Shown here one piece after another: positions 13,080 to 31,065 of a stretch of DNA of 64,000 nucleotides. Origin of the DNA: Larus michahellis (lineage: Eukaryota; Chordata; Aves; Charadriiformes; Laridae); NCBI RefSeq assembly GCF_964199755.1, contig NC_133896.1, positions 91,558,215-91,622,214 on the forward strand. Direction: 5' to 3'. The translations under genes and the position numbers were made by a program. The notes beneath the pieces were generated by a model. That model searched no databases, had not been told where the DNA came from, and saw only the letters and a program-made list of their open reading frames with translations. Position 1 is the stretch's first letter; the number at the start of each line of letters is the position of its first letter.

Positions 13080-14190
13080 AGCTAGGACACAAGCTGTTCA
13101 TTGCCACCGGGATTTGTTCTGTATTCACTAGCGATTCCCCCAGAAACCAATCCTGGCTCTACCCTTGCATTCTCCCTCCCACCCTCTTTTCTGTTCTGGG
13201 TCTTTGTTTTCTCTTCTTGAACTTACTCCCCTCTCTGTGCTGTTTGGTAAAGAAGCAGCAGTGAAATGCCAGTGTTTTAAAGTGTGGTCTTGCGGTTTTA
13301 AAGTCTGCGTTGGGATCTAGTCGAGGGGGCTTGGGACTTGCTGAGCACCCTCGGCCTCCACCCTTGGCGTCCGCGCTCATCATGGTGTGGCTTCGGTCTG
13401 GAAACTTTCTGTAGTGAAGTGGGGCAGGAGGTTTGCAGGACCTGAGCGCGCCCAAGTACAGAGAGGGGCTTCTGAGATGAACCGGTAACGGTGGGCAAGG
13501 TGGTTTTATCGTTTATTCTCCGTCATAGCTTGGATTGGATTTCTCACAGTAGCAACCCCCCCCAGCCTCCCGCCTTCGTTGGAGCCTGTCCAGAGTAAGG
13601 CTGCTGAGCAGGCACTGGGGTTTGCTGGCACTCAGCCTGCTGGGGCACCCGCTGGAGCACGGGCTGCTTTCCCCAAGTACTGCTGTGTTGCCCCTGTGGA
13701 ACAAGGTGGAGCCGAGAGGGACTGACATCCCACCTACCCCTCCATTCACCGCTCTGCAAGCCCCTCACAGGGGAGGAGGATCAGCTTTTGCTCTCCCAAA
13801 GGCTTGCGGTTCCAGTTCATCATCACTTGAGTCCAGTGGGCAGCTGGCCAGTGGCCCACCCTGAGGAGGACACGATTAAAATCCCCGCAGAGCAGATCTT
13901 CGTGCAGCGTGGTTTGGGGGAGAGGATGGGGGCAATTCCCACCCTCCCACCTGCCTTCCCCTTTGGCGTTCCCCGGCTGGGTGGCTGACAGTCTGGCTGT
14001 GGGACAAGGCTGTGAAAGGAGGTGGAGGTACCTGGGCCTTGCCTTTTCTCTTTCCAGTCCCCTCTGCTTGTTTTAGTTACCTTTTCTGTGCGAGTCTCTC
14101 CTGCTTTCATGGCAAAATGTCCCCATTTCCCAAATGCTGGTGTATAGAGAGAAACATCAGGCCAAGCCAGGCAACTCAGGTGTGAAATAC
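13080..14190. other. Short intergenic stretch
   Basis: This lies between the CpG island and the inferred ENO2 polyadenylation site. I see no coding exon, RNA gene or clear transposon here. Confidence 0.5.
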
Positions 14191-14192
14191 AT

Positions 14193-15076
14193 TTTAATCG
14201 AGTTTAGGGGTCTGTAGTTTGTCAGTTGCTCAGCTGAGCATGGGCTCTCCAGAAGGTGAAGCAGACATTGTGGGCGGAGGAGAGGGTGAAGGAGTGCAAG
14301 AGGGAAGGAAACAGAGAAAAAGGTCACGAGAAGCAAACGAGAGCATGGGTTTGTTCACGGATGTGTTTTAATATATCGCCCCACAGTACTATGTGCTGAC
14401 CCGGAGACTGACAACACGCACACACACGCACACCCAGTGAGGGACAGCAGTGCACGTCAACGCTAAGCTGCTGGCAAGCACAGCCCAACACAGCACAGCA
14501 CTTGGGGTGGAAGGAGGGGACGCTCGGGTCCCCACCACGGCTCAGTGTGATCACACGCCTGGGGAACAAGGACGCCGTAGGCCAGTACACATACACCTAC
14601 ACACATGCACAACGAGAGCGAGCCACTGGCGACACTCGTCCAAACACAGCTACAGGTACGACACTTGTCCAAACACACCAGCCCACGCACATATGTTCAC
14701 CGCACATGCTTCGGCGTACGAGGGGAACACACCGGGCAGCATGCTCCCGCGGTCCAACACGTGAACAGAGGGGCTCAGACGCGGCCCTGCACACAAAAAA
14801 AACCAAACAAAACCAAACAAACCAAAAGACACACGATGCCTAGATCCAGAAATGCTTACGACCCCAAAGCAAGGGACAGGGTGTAGGCCGCTCTCTCATC
14901 CTTCACCTGGGTACAACTAGCCGGGGACACCTGAACTCGAGGGGGTTTGAGGTGAGAGGGAACCGGGTGGCGGAGGGGGGAGAAAGAGCAAAAAAGGGAG
15001 CAGTGGAGGGAAGGGGGCTTCAGAGTCTGTGAGGTGGGAAAAGAGCAGCAGGGTAGCTGTGCCCTGGGAACAATGT
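14193..15076 (-). other. ENO2: ENO2 3' UTR with candidate poly(A) signals
   Basis: After the ENO2 stop codon no AATAAA is found on the minus strand for about 900 bases. Two ATTAAA signals occur, at 14,367-14,372 and 14,193-14,198, so the 3' UTR is roughly 0.7-0.9 kb. In mRNA sense it contains several GU-rich stretches near 14,590-14,700 and 14,405-14,430, and a U-rich block of UUUGGUUU-type units at about 14,790-14,830. The end point is inferred. Confidence 0.5.
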
Positions 15077-20826
<5,750 letters not shown>

Positions 20827-20837
20827 GGTGAGTCTGT

Positions 20838-21044
20838 GGAGAGGGAGAGGGAGAGGGAGAGGGAGAGGGAGAGGGAGAGGGAGAGGGAGAGGGAGAGGGA
20901 GAGGAGAGGAGAGGAGAGGAGAGGAGAGGAGAGGAGAGGAGAGGAGAGGAGAGGAGAGGAGAGGAGAGGAGAGGAGAGGAGAGGAGAGGAGAGGAGAGGA
21001 GAGGAGAGGAGAGGAGAGGAGAGGAGAGGAGAGGAGAGGAGAGA
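20838..21044. repeat. (GGGAGA)n-(GGAGA)n repeat at ENO2 intron 1 end
   Basis: These 207 bases contain only G and A on the plus strand. Hexamers GGGAGA fill the left third and pentamers GGAGA the rest. On the transcribed minus strand this is an uninterrupted pyrimidine tract that stops four bases before the acceptor AG of the first ENO2 coding exon. It can form triplex DNA in principle and is likely to vary in length between individuals. Confidence 0.95.
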
Positions 21045-23968
21045 TTTTCAGCTCTGAGAGGCCCCAGGATGCGGTGTTCACCTTTCTAATATCTACACAA
21101 GACACCGACAGAGAGAAGGGAGCTCAAGGAATAGCGTCCTTTGGAGCTGGAGCTAAAACTATTGGCTCAAGAAAATTTAGAAATTGCTATTAAATCCCAG
21201 ATGGTAGGAATGCACCCACATTTTGTCCAGGAACTGGTTATCCATTTGAATTTATCCTGTCCCTTTGCTGCAGATGACAAACTGGGAGCTCTCTCCCTCT
21301 CTGCCTGCACCATGGCCGAGTGCTGCAGCTGGCGCAGCCAGGAGGTGCCCCCGGCTCCGGCACCAAGGACGAGGCACAGGCTCCCGGCGTCCCCCTTCCC
21401 CTTGCCGGGAGGCAAGGACGGTCCCCGCCAGGGCCAGACAGCGAGCGGCCGCCGTGTCCCTGCGCGGCGGGCAGGGAGCCAGCCCGGCGCAATGGCTGCC
21501 TGGGGCAGAGCCGGGCAAGGCAGGGGGGTGGCCGGCCTTCCGGGACCCTCAGCCCCTCTCTGGCCCATGGCGGGGGGGGGCTGCCCCAGCCCGGGTCTCA
21601 CAGACCCCCAGCCGCCGCGTCCCCCCATCTGAGAGCCTGTCTCAGCCTTCCCCTCTCCCCTGTCACCCTGCAGCGTCAGGCAGTGCTGAGGCGACGGGAG
21701 CGTGGCGGAGGCCGGCAGCCCAGGGGAGCCATCTTGCTGAAGGCCGCGGTGCCTCGGCCGTGGGAGAGAGGGCTCTGAAGGGAGGGGGGACCCGCGCCTG
21801 CCCCTGAGACGGGGAAGCGGATGAGGCCGGGGGGCGTCTCTTGTCGGGTGAGGAAACCTGGCGTTTTGGTTAAACCTGAAGTGGAAAACAGGCTGGGGGT
21901 TGAGGGCGGCTGCTTGAAAGACATGAAGTTTGCTCCCTATGGGGTCCAAAACAACATGTCCCCCCCGCCCCATCCCACCTTCTTATTCCCCCCGGCCGCG
22001 GGGCCGTGCGATGCCGGGGAGCTGCGTCCCCCCAAAAAGAGGGAGCAGCAGGGAGGTGTGTGTCACCCCCACGCCCCCGGCAGCTTTTCCTCCCCTGGCT
22101 GCCACGGATGATTCATTCCCTCAACCCCACACGCAGAACTCGGCGCAGAGGCTGGGCCCCAGCCAGAACCAGGCCGTGGTGGCACCTTGCAGAGGTACGG
22201 CCACCACAGGGGCTCAGCACGGGGGTTGCGTGCGGGGCAGGGGCGGGGGTGGGATGCTGCAAAAGCACATCACGGCGCAGAGGGGAGCTGAGAAGCAGGT
22301 TGGGGGAAGCCGGGGTCAGCTCTGGACCCCGTTGCCTCGGGTGGGTGGAAATGGCAGAAGCGTGAGGAGGTGGCGCTGCTCTGAAGTTTTCGGCAAGAGC
22401 TTCCCGTACTGGGGTGTTTCAGTCCGCGACACCGGGGCTCTCTGGAGCCTGCGCAGGGCCCTCCACCATGTCCATCTGGGCTGGGATCCCCCATCAGCCG
22501 CTCTGGCAGGGCTCCTCACGCCATCTGGCACACGCTGCGGGAGCTTCCTCCAGAGCCGTGCCCGCACGGCTGCGATCTTCCTTTGCAGCAGTGCCCTGGC
22601 CATGCCTGAGCAGCCTCCACGGGGGAGAGAGGAACAGGACCCCATTAATGTGATCTTTGACAGCAAGACACCGTGCCGGCTGCGGTGCCTCTCTGCTTAA
22701 TGTGGTCGTGTTGCCCACGGTCACATCCCTCTGCCCACATCCACCTGCCCCTGGTTGGGGGCCATCTGCGAGGAAGCCCAGTGACAAGCCCGAATCCAGC
22801 CGTGCATGTCCCACCCCATCACTCGCTTGGCCTCTTCTCCTCTCTAGTCCTTCGCACCCTTTTCTCCACTTGTGTTGCTGCCCCATGTCTCCCCGCGTTT
22901 GCCCTCCTTTGAATGGCGCAAAGAACCACCCTGAAATCCCTGGCATCAGCTGCACTGTCCTGAAAGGAGGTCAGAGGCGGATAAGCCGGGATAAGGGATT
23001 GGGATGGAGCCACAGCCGGCAGCCCATAGACCACAGCGAAGAAGAGAAGAGGAGCCAGGCTGGAGGCTGGGCAGGGCACCTGGGGAGACTGTCACTGCTG
23101 CAGTGCCTTCCCGTGGGCACTGCTTCGTGGCACTGCGTGTCGCCAGGGCATCGTCTCACTGGAGTTCGCGCCGCAGAGATTCCCCCTCCCCGCCGGGCAG
23201 GCCAGCGTGGAGAACACCTTTGCCCCCCGAGCCACCGCCACCAGCCCCCCGTGCTGCTGCGATTCCCCCGAGCTGGGCACTGCTCCCAGGAAGCCCGCAC
23301 TGCTGCAGTGTCGTGGCTGATGCAGCTATTGCTCGCTTGACTGTCACCTCCTCTCCCTGCTGCCCCCCCCTCCGCCCCGTTTGTGGCAGATAAGAAAACA
23401 TCCCCTTCTCCTCCCTCCCTCTCCCTGGGACCCGGCTGAGCGCCCGTGTTTATGTCAACACCTCGGGAGACTTGGGGGGGGGGCACTCTGCACTGAGGTT
23501 GAGTCCTTTCCCCAGCAGTGCCCAAACTGAGCTTTCCTTCCTCCCCGCTACCCACCCCCCCACCCGGCCACGTAAAGCTCCATCCCGCAGCAGCTCCCGG
23601 CAATGCCCTTGGGGAGCACCACCTATCCTTGTGGGTTGCCCCCCTCCTGCAATTCCCTAGATTCACATCTGACATGATGCTTGCCGGGGGGGTAGGGAAG
23701 GAGGGAGTACCTGAAATTAAAATACGAAAGAAAAGTGAGAAGTGGGGGAGAGGCGGCGGGGGGGGGGGGTGAGAATGTCAGGAGAAAGAGGTGGGAGGAG
23801 CAGGGGGAGGAAGCGAGGGGAGTTTAGTTTTTAATGCCGCTCACCGTGGTCCTTCTCCGCGGGGACCCCAAAGTGCGTGTGGGGTTTGGAGGGCACAGGG
23901 TGGGGAGCAGAAACATGCATGCGGGGAGGCGGGGGGTGGTGGTGTGCTGGCCGTGGGGAGAGACTTAC

Positions 23969-24115
23969 CTTCCTAGGGCAGGGGTGAACGAGAGATTGAG
24001 AAAGTGCTGGTAGGAAGGAGAGAGGACGAAGCTGAGGAAGGATGCAGGACCTCAAGGGGAGATGATGTGTCCTCTAAGCCAACGGCGGCGGCAGCAGCAG
24101 GATGGAGACGCCCCT
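23969..24115 (-). promoter_or_regulatory. ENO2: ENO2 non-coding exon 1 and promoter
   Basis: On the minus strand a strong donor (GGAAG then GTAAGTC) ends a candidate first exon at 23,969. The upstream part has GCTGCTGCCGCCGCCG-type sequence at about 24,084-24,100, similar in character to the mammalian ENO2 5' UTR. The acceptor CCACAG at 20,834 then joins it to the exon holding the start codon, giving an intron 1 of about 3.1 kb. The transcription start is not visible. The LRRC23 poly(A) signal is only about 210 bp upstream, so the promoter must be very compact. An AP-1-like TGAGTCA sits at 24,155-24,161. Confidence 0.55.
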
Positions 24116-24309
24116 GATAGGGCCGGGACAGCAGCATGTGACCCAGAGCTGCGATGAGTCAGGATTTAGCAAAGCTTTGCAAACAGCACGTAGAGGATGG
24201 AGAGAGAAAGAGAGAGAGGCAGACAGGGGATAGACGTACACAGACGAGGGTTGAGAGAGCCAGGGAATAGGAGTGGGTGTGCAGGATAAACAATTCTACT
24301 CACTCCAGG

Positions 24310-24641
24310 CTCATTAATTATTTTTATTCAAATCAGAAATTCTTGTAGGGTTTTGGGGAGCCATAAATCGAACCGCAGAACCTGTAACTCTCCCCTTTCC
24401 CCTTTTCCCTCTTGGGCCTACTGAGAATAGAGCGTATGAGTGCAGTGACTGCAAAAACACTGCAGTACCTCAGGGCAACTTCCAGGACCAGGGTGGGTAG
24501 CCCTCCTCTTTTCTCCAGGGGTAAAATGAGGTGAAGGTAGCTCCGATACCTGCAGTTCTCACTTCTCCAGCTGCACTTGTGAGGGAAGGAAGGCATCTCC
24601 AAATCCTGACTGGTTCTGGGAACAGGTATTAAAACCAGCGG
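24310..24641 (-). other. LRRC23: LRRC23 3' UTR and poly(A) signal
   Basis: After the LRRC23 stop codon at 24,642-24,644 the minus strand reaches AATAAA at 24,323-24,328, giving a 3' UTR of about 330 bp. The ENO2 first exon begins a few hundred bases further on. Confidence 0.7.
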
Positions 24642-27600
24642 TCACTCAGTTGCATCAGCCTGGAGAAATCCTACTGTTTCCTGAAGAAGGAAAGAGGGAG
24701 AATTTAAATGACTCCATGCCTGGCTTCTTTTCCCCTTTCACCGCTGAATTCTGCTGGTGGGGTTGGGAATGGCAGTAGGGTTGCGATGCTGGCCATCCCA
24801 ATCATGTTGCGAGGCCCAGCCTCTGTTGCAGGCTCCTCTGCCCTTGGGACTGACCTCCCTTAGCCTTCTCCTCATGTAATCTAGAGGAGGAGAGGCTTGG
24901 TCAGCATGTTTGATCCTCTCTCTTTCCCTTCACTTCCTTCTTCTCCCTATGCTGTGCTGTTCTCACCTTTTCTTCCTGCCTTTTCTGACGGATTTCATTT
25001 GCCTCTGCCCGCTCATCTTGCTCAACTAATTCCTTGTCGAGGCGTTGCAGGTGTGGCAGCAGGACCAGGACCTCCAGCCGGTAATTGGGTTCATCAGAGC
25101 ACGGATTGTCCAACAGCACCAGTGCCTGCAGCATGGGGAGGACCTGCAGTTTTGCCACCTCCTGAAGGCTACTGATCCCATTGCTCCTGAAGAAGAGGAA
25201 GGACAGAGAGCAGGGGAAAGTGACACATGCAAGTAGTGAGGTCGTTTTGGAACAGTAAGCTGACAAGACAGACAAAGCAAAATGTAGCAGCGTGATAGAC
25301 CGTAGACCTTAGACCGCAGACCTGTGATCTAAGGTCCAGAGCTGCCTGCAGCTCCCCAGACTAAGGGACAAAAAGAACATGTCCTCTGGATTTCTCTGTC
25401 CTCAAAACAGTATTGTGTGATATCGCCATCACCCTGTATGGCAAATGCTGAGAAGTAAAGGGCACTTGCAGTCACGTCCAGGACACAGAGAATACACTTA
25501 GAGGGATCCAAAGGAGTTATGGCAAGGAATAAAAAGTATGAGGTGGGATGTGAGAGTAACTGGAGGAGCAGATCTTTTCTGAGAAGCCCAGCAAAGACGC
25601 TGGCTGTTATACTCTTAGACAGCTGACTGCTGAACACCAGTTAAGAATGATAAAGATCAACACATCCCCATCGGGTCTTCAAGTTCCAAAGAAACCAGAA
25701 AAATCCTAAAGATCTAAATGTGAGTACAGCCTGATGAAGGGGTCTCTGGTCCCAACACAGAGCAAGGAGGACCCACCGTAGATTGAGGTACTGCAGGCAC
25801 TTCATGCTACTACAGAATCCATCCAGGGTCTCAAGCTGGTTGTCACGCAGGTGCAGAGTTGTCAGCTGTCCTAGCCCCTCAAGGCCTTCAAGGCTCCGAA
25901 TGGCATTCTGGGCCTGAGCACCAGGGAGGCAGGAAGACAGAAGGGAAAAGGGGACGCACAAGAGAGGGAACAGCAGTTATTTCTGGCCTTTAAAGCTCTT
26001 TCTACCCTTCAGACTCCCTACCACTCATAACGCAGCCTTCTCTGAAGCTAGATCAGGTTGCTCATCGGCTTGGCCAAATGGGTTCTAAGTATTCAGATTC
26101 AGGGACCAAAAGTTTGCTGCACCAAAAACTTCAGATTGAAGGACCAAAGTAGCATCACTTGGTGACTGGGACAAAACCACCCCAGATGAATACTCAGCTG
26201 CCAGCACAGCACCCCCTTCCATGGCAGTGCCGAATCTGAGTCCCTAAGGCCTCAGAGAGCGACAGTGTGGAGGGGAAAGCGGCGGCCTGAGCCTGAAACA
26301 AGTGTATTTAAAGGATGAATAACCAGCCCCTCTTAGTCACGTAGTCCATGTAAGTCCAGGCATCTTCCACTGTCCGCAGCTTCTGTTGTGGGGGAAATAT
26401 ACTACTCTCCTCTTTTACTCCTCTAGGAGCAGACGCAGGCTGTGTGCTCCTAAGAGAGGTTGCCGGGGGGCGTGGGGCTTGTTGGCTGGTTTAATTTTAA
26501 GCTTTTCCAGATATAATTGCTGTTTTCCATCCATAGGTGCACCTTCTCGCAACAAACCTGACAATTGTACAGCAGGAAGAATGTGTCCTATCAGTTCAAA
26601 ATTCCCCATCACTGAATTTCATTCACTTCACTCTGATGTGAGTTATTAGATGGGGAAAAACGAAGCCCTGAATTTCAGCCATAGTTTCACAGCAGGATTT
26701 CGGCTGCAAAAGACCACTAGATGTCTCCTGCCCAAGGCCGGGCTCAACGCAGTGCCCGCACCAAGGAGAGGTCAGGCCGCTCATCGCCTTCTGCAGCCGA
26801 GTTTGGAACATCCCTGGTAACTACAACCTCCACGCCACGTTCTCCAGCCCGGAGCTGCGCAGGGCTCCACTTGGGATCGTGGCTCTGGGCTGCAGTCTCT
26901 AAGGGTGCAGATACCTGCACGGGAAATGGGGAGAGAGCTACCGTTGTGCTCTCTTTTCCTTGTTGGAACCCAGGCAGTGATGTGGCCAATGCCTGAGACT
27001 AATGAAAGGGGCACAGGCTGAACTGGTGAGGTAAGAGGAAAAGGACGTTTTGTAGAAAAGGTGGACTCTCATGGAAACTGGACAAGGAAGAGTCTGGACC
27101 AGCTGGGCCAAGTAAAGAGGGTAACACAAGGACAAAAAAAGGAAAGTCGGAGATGTAGCGAAAGCCGTGCAAACAGTTTTAACAACCAGGAAGGAGTAGT
27201 ACCTCAGAGGAAATCAGGAGCTGGTGTGGGAAATAGGGTGGGGAGCTCACAGGCCACTGGTCTGTAAAATGAATAGTAACCTCCCATCACTCTCACTTTC
27301 TTCATTACTTCAGTGTGAACAGTTTTAACAGCTGCAAGCACTAACAGGACAAATACAGAATGGATTTTTTTCAGGGTTGTTTTTTTTCCCCTAAATCAAA
27401 GAACATTCCACATGACTGTTTTAATTAAATGCTCACATCATCACCCTACCTTAGATACCTTCACGTAGACGTGATGCCACCATTTCTTATGGACAGCTAC
27501 TATAACTATGCTCCTCACAATTCCCTCACCCCTTCCTGCATACCTGACCTTGCTCTAGCTAGTCTTCGGCACCACTGCTGCACAATGACCAGGAACCAAC

Positions 27601-30600
27601 ACAGCCCTACTGACAGCAGTGATCCTCAAACTGATACAAGTGCCACGTGGTACGGAGCCAGCTCATAGTCTTCCTGCTAGTTGGTATAACTTTTTTAATG
27701 CTAAATTTCATCTGCAACTATGTCATACATTAACCAAATTTAGTTCAGGTCCTTTCAATTTAGCCCTTTGTCTTGAACCCTGTCCTTGAGGGCATCAGCT
27801 TCATCTACCCATGGCTCAAGTAATACCAGAATCTTTACACAGAAAGCAAAGCAGTACTGGGAGAGATGATTTAGTGCGCAGGCAGACATGGGAGACAAAT
27901 TCAAGCCCCAAAGATTCCTGAGAAATGAGTCAGTTCCAGTTTTAATAATCACGTCGTGCAATTTGCCCACTTCATATGTGCAGCTCAGAAATTCCTCAGT
28001 CATGCCAGGAACCTTCTTTAAACGCAAATGCAGTGCTTGCTCTTCTGTAATCATTCACTAAAGTCACTGATTTTAGTTTGAAATTCTGTATTGTATTGAG
28101 TGACTTATCCACTTCGTCACTTCTTTCAGCACCTCTCACCCTAAAATCTGTTTTCTACCAGAAAATAGCAGACAATCTCAACAAGCAATCTCCTCAGTGT
28201 TTTCTGCCAGGGAGCCTTGATGAAAAGAAACCATATAGCTTTTCAAAGCCTTTATCATCTTTAATTGCTTTTCAAGAGCTAGTGACTCAGGACACCTATC
28301 CGGTCTTCGCAAGCTGTAGCACTGTGTGTTGCATGGAACTAAGCCATACATATTTTCTTCACTTGCATCTCTAGGAGTAAATGTTCCTTGAAGCAATTAT
28401 TTTTGGTATTAGGAAATTGGTTCTCCTATCTTAGTTTCACTTCGATATTCAATTGGTTTCTTTTTTGGCAGCTGAAGGTGTGAATCATATAATTGTGCTG
28501 TTTTTAAACCAGTATTTGATTAGGCCCATCAGAGAGGAGGAGGCATCACCTCCCCCTGTCACCCAGAGCAAACCTGTTGCCTTCCCCACTGACCACCGTG
28601 GGTCCCAGGACACAGAGAATACAAGCTTGCTTAACACTGCCAGAAGGGAATACCACTCTCCTGTAGGATGCTGTGAGGGAAGAACACTGCTCCTCCACTC
28701 TCTGCAGAAGAATTACTGGTCAGTGCCTACTTACTCCTATGAGGACAGGCTGAGAGAGTTGGGGTTGTTCAGCCTGGAGAAGAGAAGGCTCCAGGGAGAT
28801 CTTACAGCAGCCTTCCAGTACCTAAAAGGGGCTTACAAGAAAGCTGGAGAGGGACTTTTTACAAGGGCATACAGCAATAGGACGAGGGGTAGTGGCTTCA
28901 AACTGGAAGAGGGTAGATTTAGATTAGATATCAGGAAGAAATTTTTCACTATGAGGGTGATGAGGCACTGGAACTGGTTGCCCAGAGAAGCTGTGGATGC
29001 CCCTTCCCTGGAAATGTTCAAGGCCAGGTTGGATGAGGCTTTGAGCAACCAGGTCTAGTGGGAGGTGTCCCTGCCCATGGCAGGGGGGCTGGAACTAGAT
29101 GATCTTTAAGGTGCCTTCCAACCCAAATCATTCTACGATTCTACTCCCTTCACGCTATCTGGGCAGACAGCATAGAAGGAGCTACCCCAAAGAAGTGATT
29201 TTGTCTCTTTAGGTCTCTGAAATCTGTGCCTTTCTCAGGCTGAGAAGATTGAACTGAACACTGCTCTGAAGGGGACGGCCTCCTCCCCTCCGCCCACTGA
29301 CTGGAAGCGCCAGGCTCTGCAGCAGCTCTGTCCCACTCCCCTAGCTGGCTGATCCCTTACCAGGTAGAGGTTCTTGAGCTTGGGAAGACTGAGCCCTGCT
29401 GTGCTTTCTAGCCTGTTTTCTCGCAGCTCCAGGATTTGCAGGCTGAACAACTGGCCGTGACTCAGGCCCAGCGCTGTCTGGATTTTATTTCCTGAGTGCC
29501 AGAGGAGGAAGAAACGATGAGAGAGTTAATCCCACCCAAAGAGAGCATCCTACGTGCAAAAGAATGAAGGCAGGTGGTCTGTATCACCTTTCAGGTTGAG
29601 GTTGGCTAAGCGGGGGTGAGTAATGCCCTCCATATCCTTGATACGGTTGTGAGCAAAGCTGATGATCTGGAGGTAGGGTAGCTCCTGCATGCAGGCACTG
29701 GTAAGCAGATTCCTATCCACCTTCAGCCAAAGCAGGTGGGTTAGGCTCCTCAGAGGAGACAAATCTTGCAGCTTGTTCTCTGACAAATCCACATACCGCA
29801 GGTGAATGAAGGATTCGAGGAGGCTGATGTCTGTCAAGTCCCTGTGGGAGGGAGGATGTGAATAAAACATCTCTCATATTTCCCCCTGCTAACAGCTTTT
29901 AGTTTGCGCCTCACCACTACTAGAGGGAGGGCTTCCTCCCTCCCACTTTCCTGCTGTCCTAGGAAGCCTTGCTGGAGAGAAGGAGGAAAGGAGAAAGGCG
30001 ATAGGGACAGGTGGAATAGTGTGTAAATAAGGCTGAATGTTAAGATTGAACCTGCCTTCCTGGCACAGGGAGTACTTATTCTCATTGAACTGTCAGGAGA
30101 GGGCAGAACCAGAGCAGAAAAGAGGGTAAGTATGGGTGGGGTGGATCTATTAGACAGTAGTGGCAACAGCAAGGACTGTGTGGAAGGAGTTTGCTAGTTG
30201 GAAAAAAAGCTGTATGAGATACCTATGAGGCTGCTGAAAGACACAGTCTTACTGAGGCCTGTTAGTTAGGTCCAGGGTTATGTGGGTGTACAGATCGGGC
30301 TGAGTCTCCAAACTGTCCCCAGGCCATTGTGGCACTGTACTTACAAGTGCATGGCCTTAAAGGTTAGCAGTTGACAGGAGAGATGCTTAATGGATATTCC
30401 CCCAAATGACTGTGGGGAGGTCACCCCGTTCAGGTGCCCCTAGGAAACCACAGTCCAGAGCAATGGTCAGGCTCGCCTCAATCTAGGGGGACACTGATGT
30501 TCCCACCAGTGCGTCTAGCTATGGTGGAGGCGGTCCCCAGCTCAGGGCTGGGGGTGGACAAGCTACGCTGAAGCACAGACTGGAAGCCAGCCAGCCAGAG

Positions 30601-31065
30601 AACATGGCCTGGAAACGCTCCTGCCCCACAGGGTCTGTCACCAGTGGCCTTATGATGCAGCTGCTCCGTGGCTGCATAGGTGCCCAGGGAGGAGAAGGCC
30701 TTCTCCCGGGGCAGGTGTTGCACACTCACTTGTATTTGGCTTCAAATTTCACATAGGCGTGGGCCAGGCCGTTGCCGGTCTTCGAGAGGAGAGAGAGGCC
30801 CTCCTTCAGGGCCTCCTCCGTCAGGGGACAGGGGGCCGGCACCTGGGAGAGAAGGAGAGAAGGAGAGAGCGCGACGCCAGCGCTGGCCTAACGGCAGCCA
30901 GAGGGTGCTGAGCCCCCCCTCCCTCACCTCTTCTTCCTCCGACAGCGCCTTCTTCCCCTCCTCCTCCTCCTCCTCCTCCTCTCCTTCCTCCCCCTCCTCC
31001 TGAAGGCTGTACTCCTCCCCGTCCAGCTCCTCGCCCTCCATCCTCACAGGCCCCGCTTCCCTCAC
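24642..31065 (-). CDS. LRRC23: Leucine-rich repeat-containing protein 23
   Basis: This is a radial-spoke protein of motile cilia and sperm flagella in mammals. Seven coding exons give 343 aa, the same as human: 30,928-31,065; 30,730-30,842; 29,588-29,841; 29,361-29,491; 25,777-25,913; 24,967-25,186; 24,642-24,680. Phases agree throughout. The N-terminus (1-46) is acidic with an eight-glutamate run. LTEEALKEGLSLLSKTGNGLAHAYVKFE follows; its first part, up to LLSKTGNG, is diagnostic. Leucine-rich repeats then fill about 85-265, and the domain closes with a cap holding LDNPCSDEPNYR. The final 39-bp exon ends ETVGFLQADATE; it was found from a CTTCTTCAG acceptor and is less certain than the rest. 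The upstream ATG at 31,065 was chosen for length; MEGEELDG at 31,041 is an alternative. The large intron between 25,914 and 29,360 holds a CR1 insertion. Confidence 0.94.
28738..29143 (+). mobile_element. CR1 LINE, 3' end
   Basis: A truncated CR1 lies antisense to LRRC23 in its largest intron. The plus strand encodes the end of CR1 ORF2, recognisable by SYEDRLRELGLFSLEKRRL and later HWNWLPREAVDAPSLEMF. The usual short 3' UTR follows (GGAACTAGATGATCTTTAAG) and then the ATTCTACGATTCTA tail. The frame is still open across the ORF2 tail, so this is a fairly young copy. Nothing upstream of the tail is kept. Confidence 0.93.

Noticed and set aside
12268-13131. Open frame of 287 aa on the plus strand
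   Set aside because: It starts in an A-rich patch and runs through the CpG island with low-complexity composition. It has no similarity I recognise.
22910-22960. Possible RE1 half-site near GCACTGTCC
   Set aside because: Only the right half matches the REST consensus and no left half lies at the known spacing.
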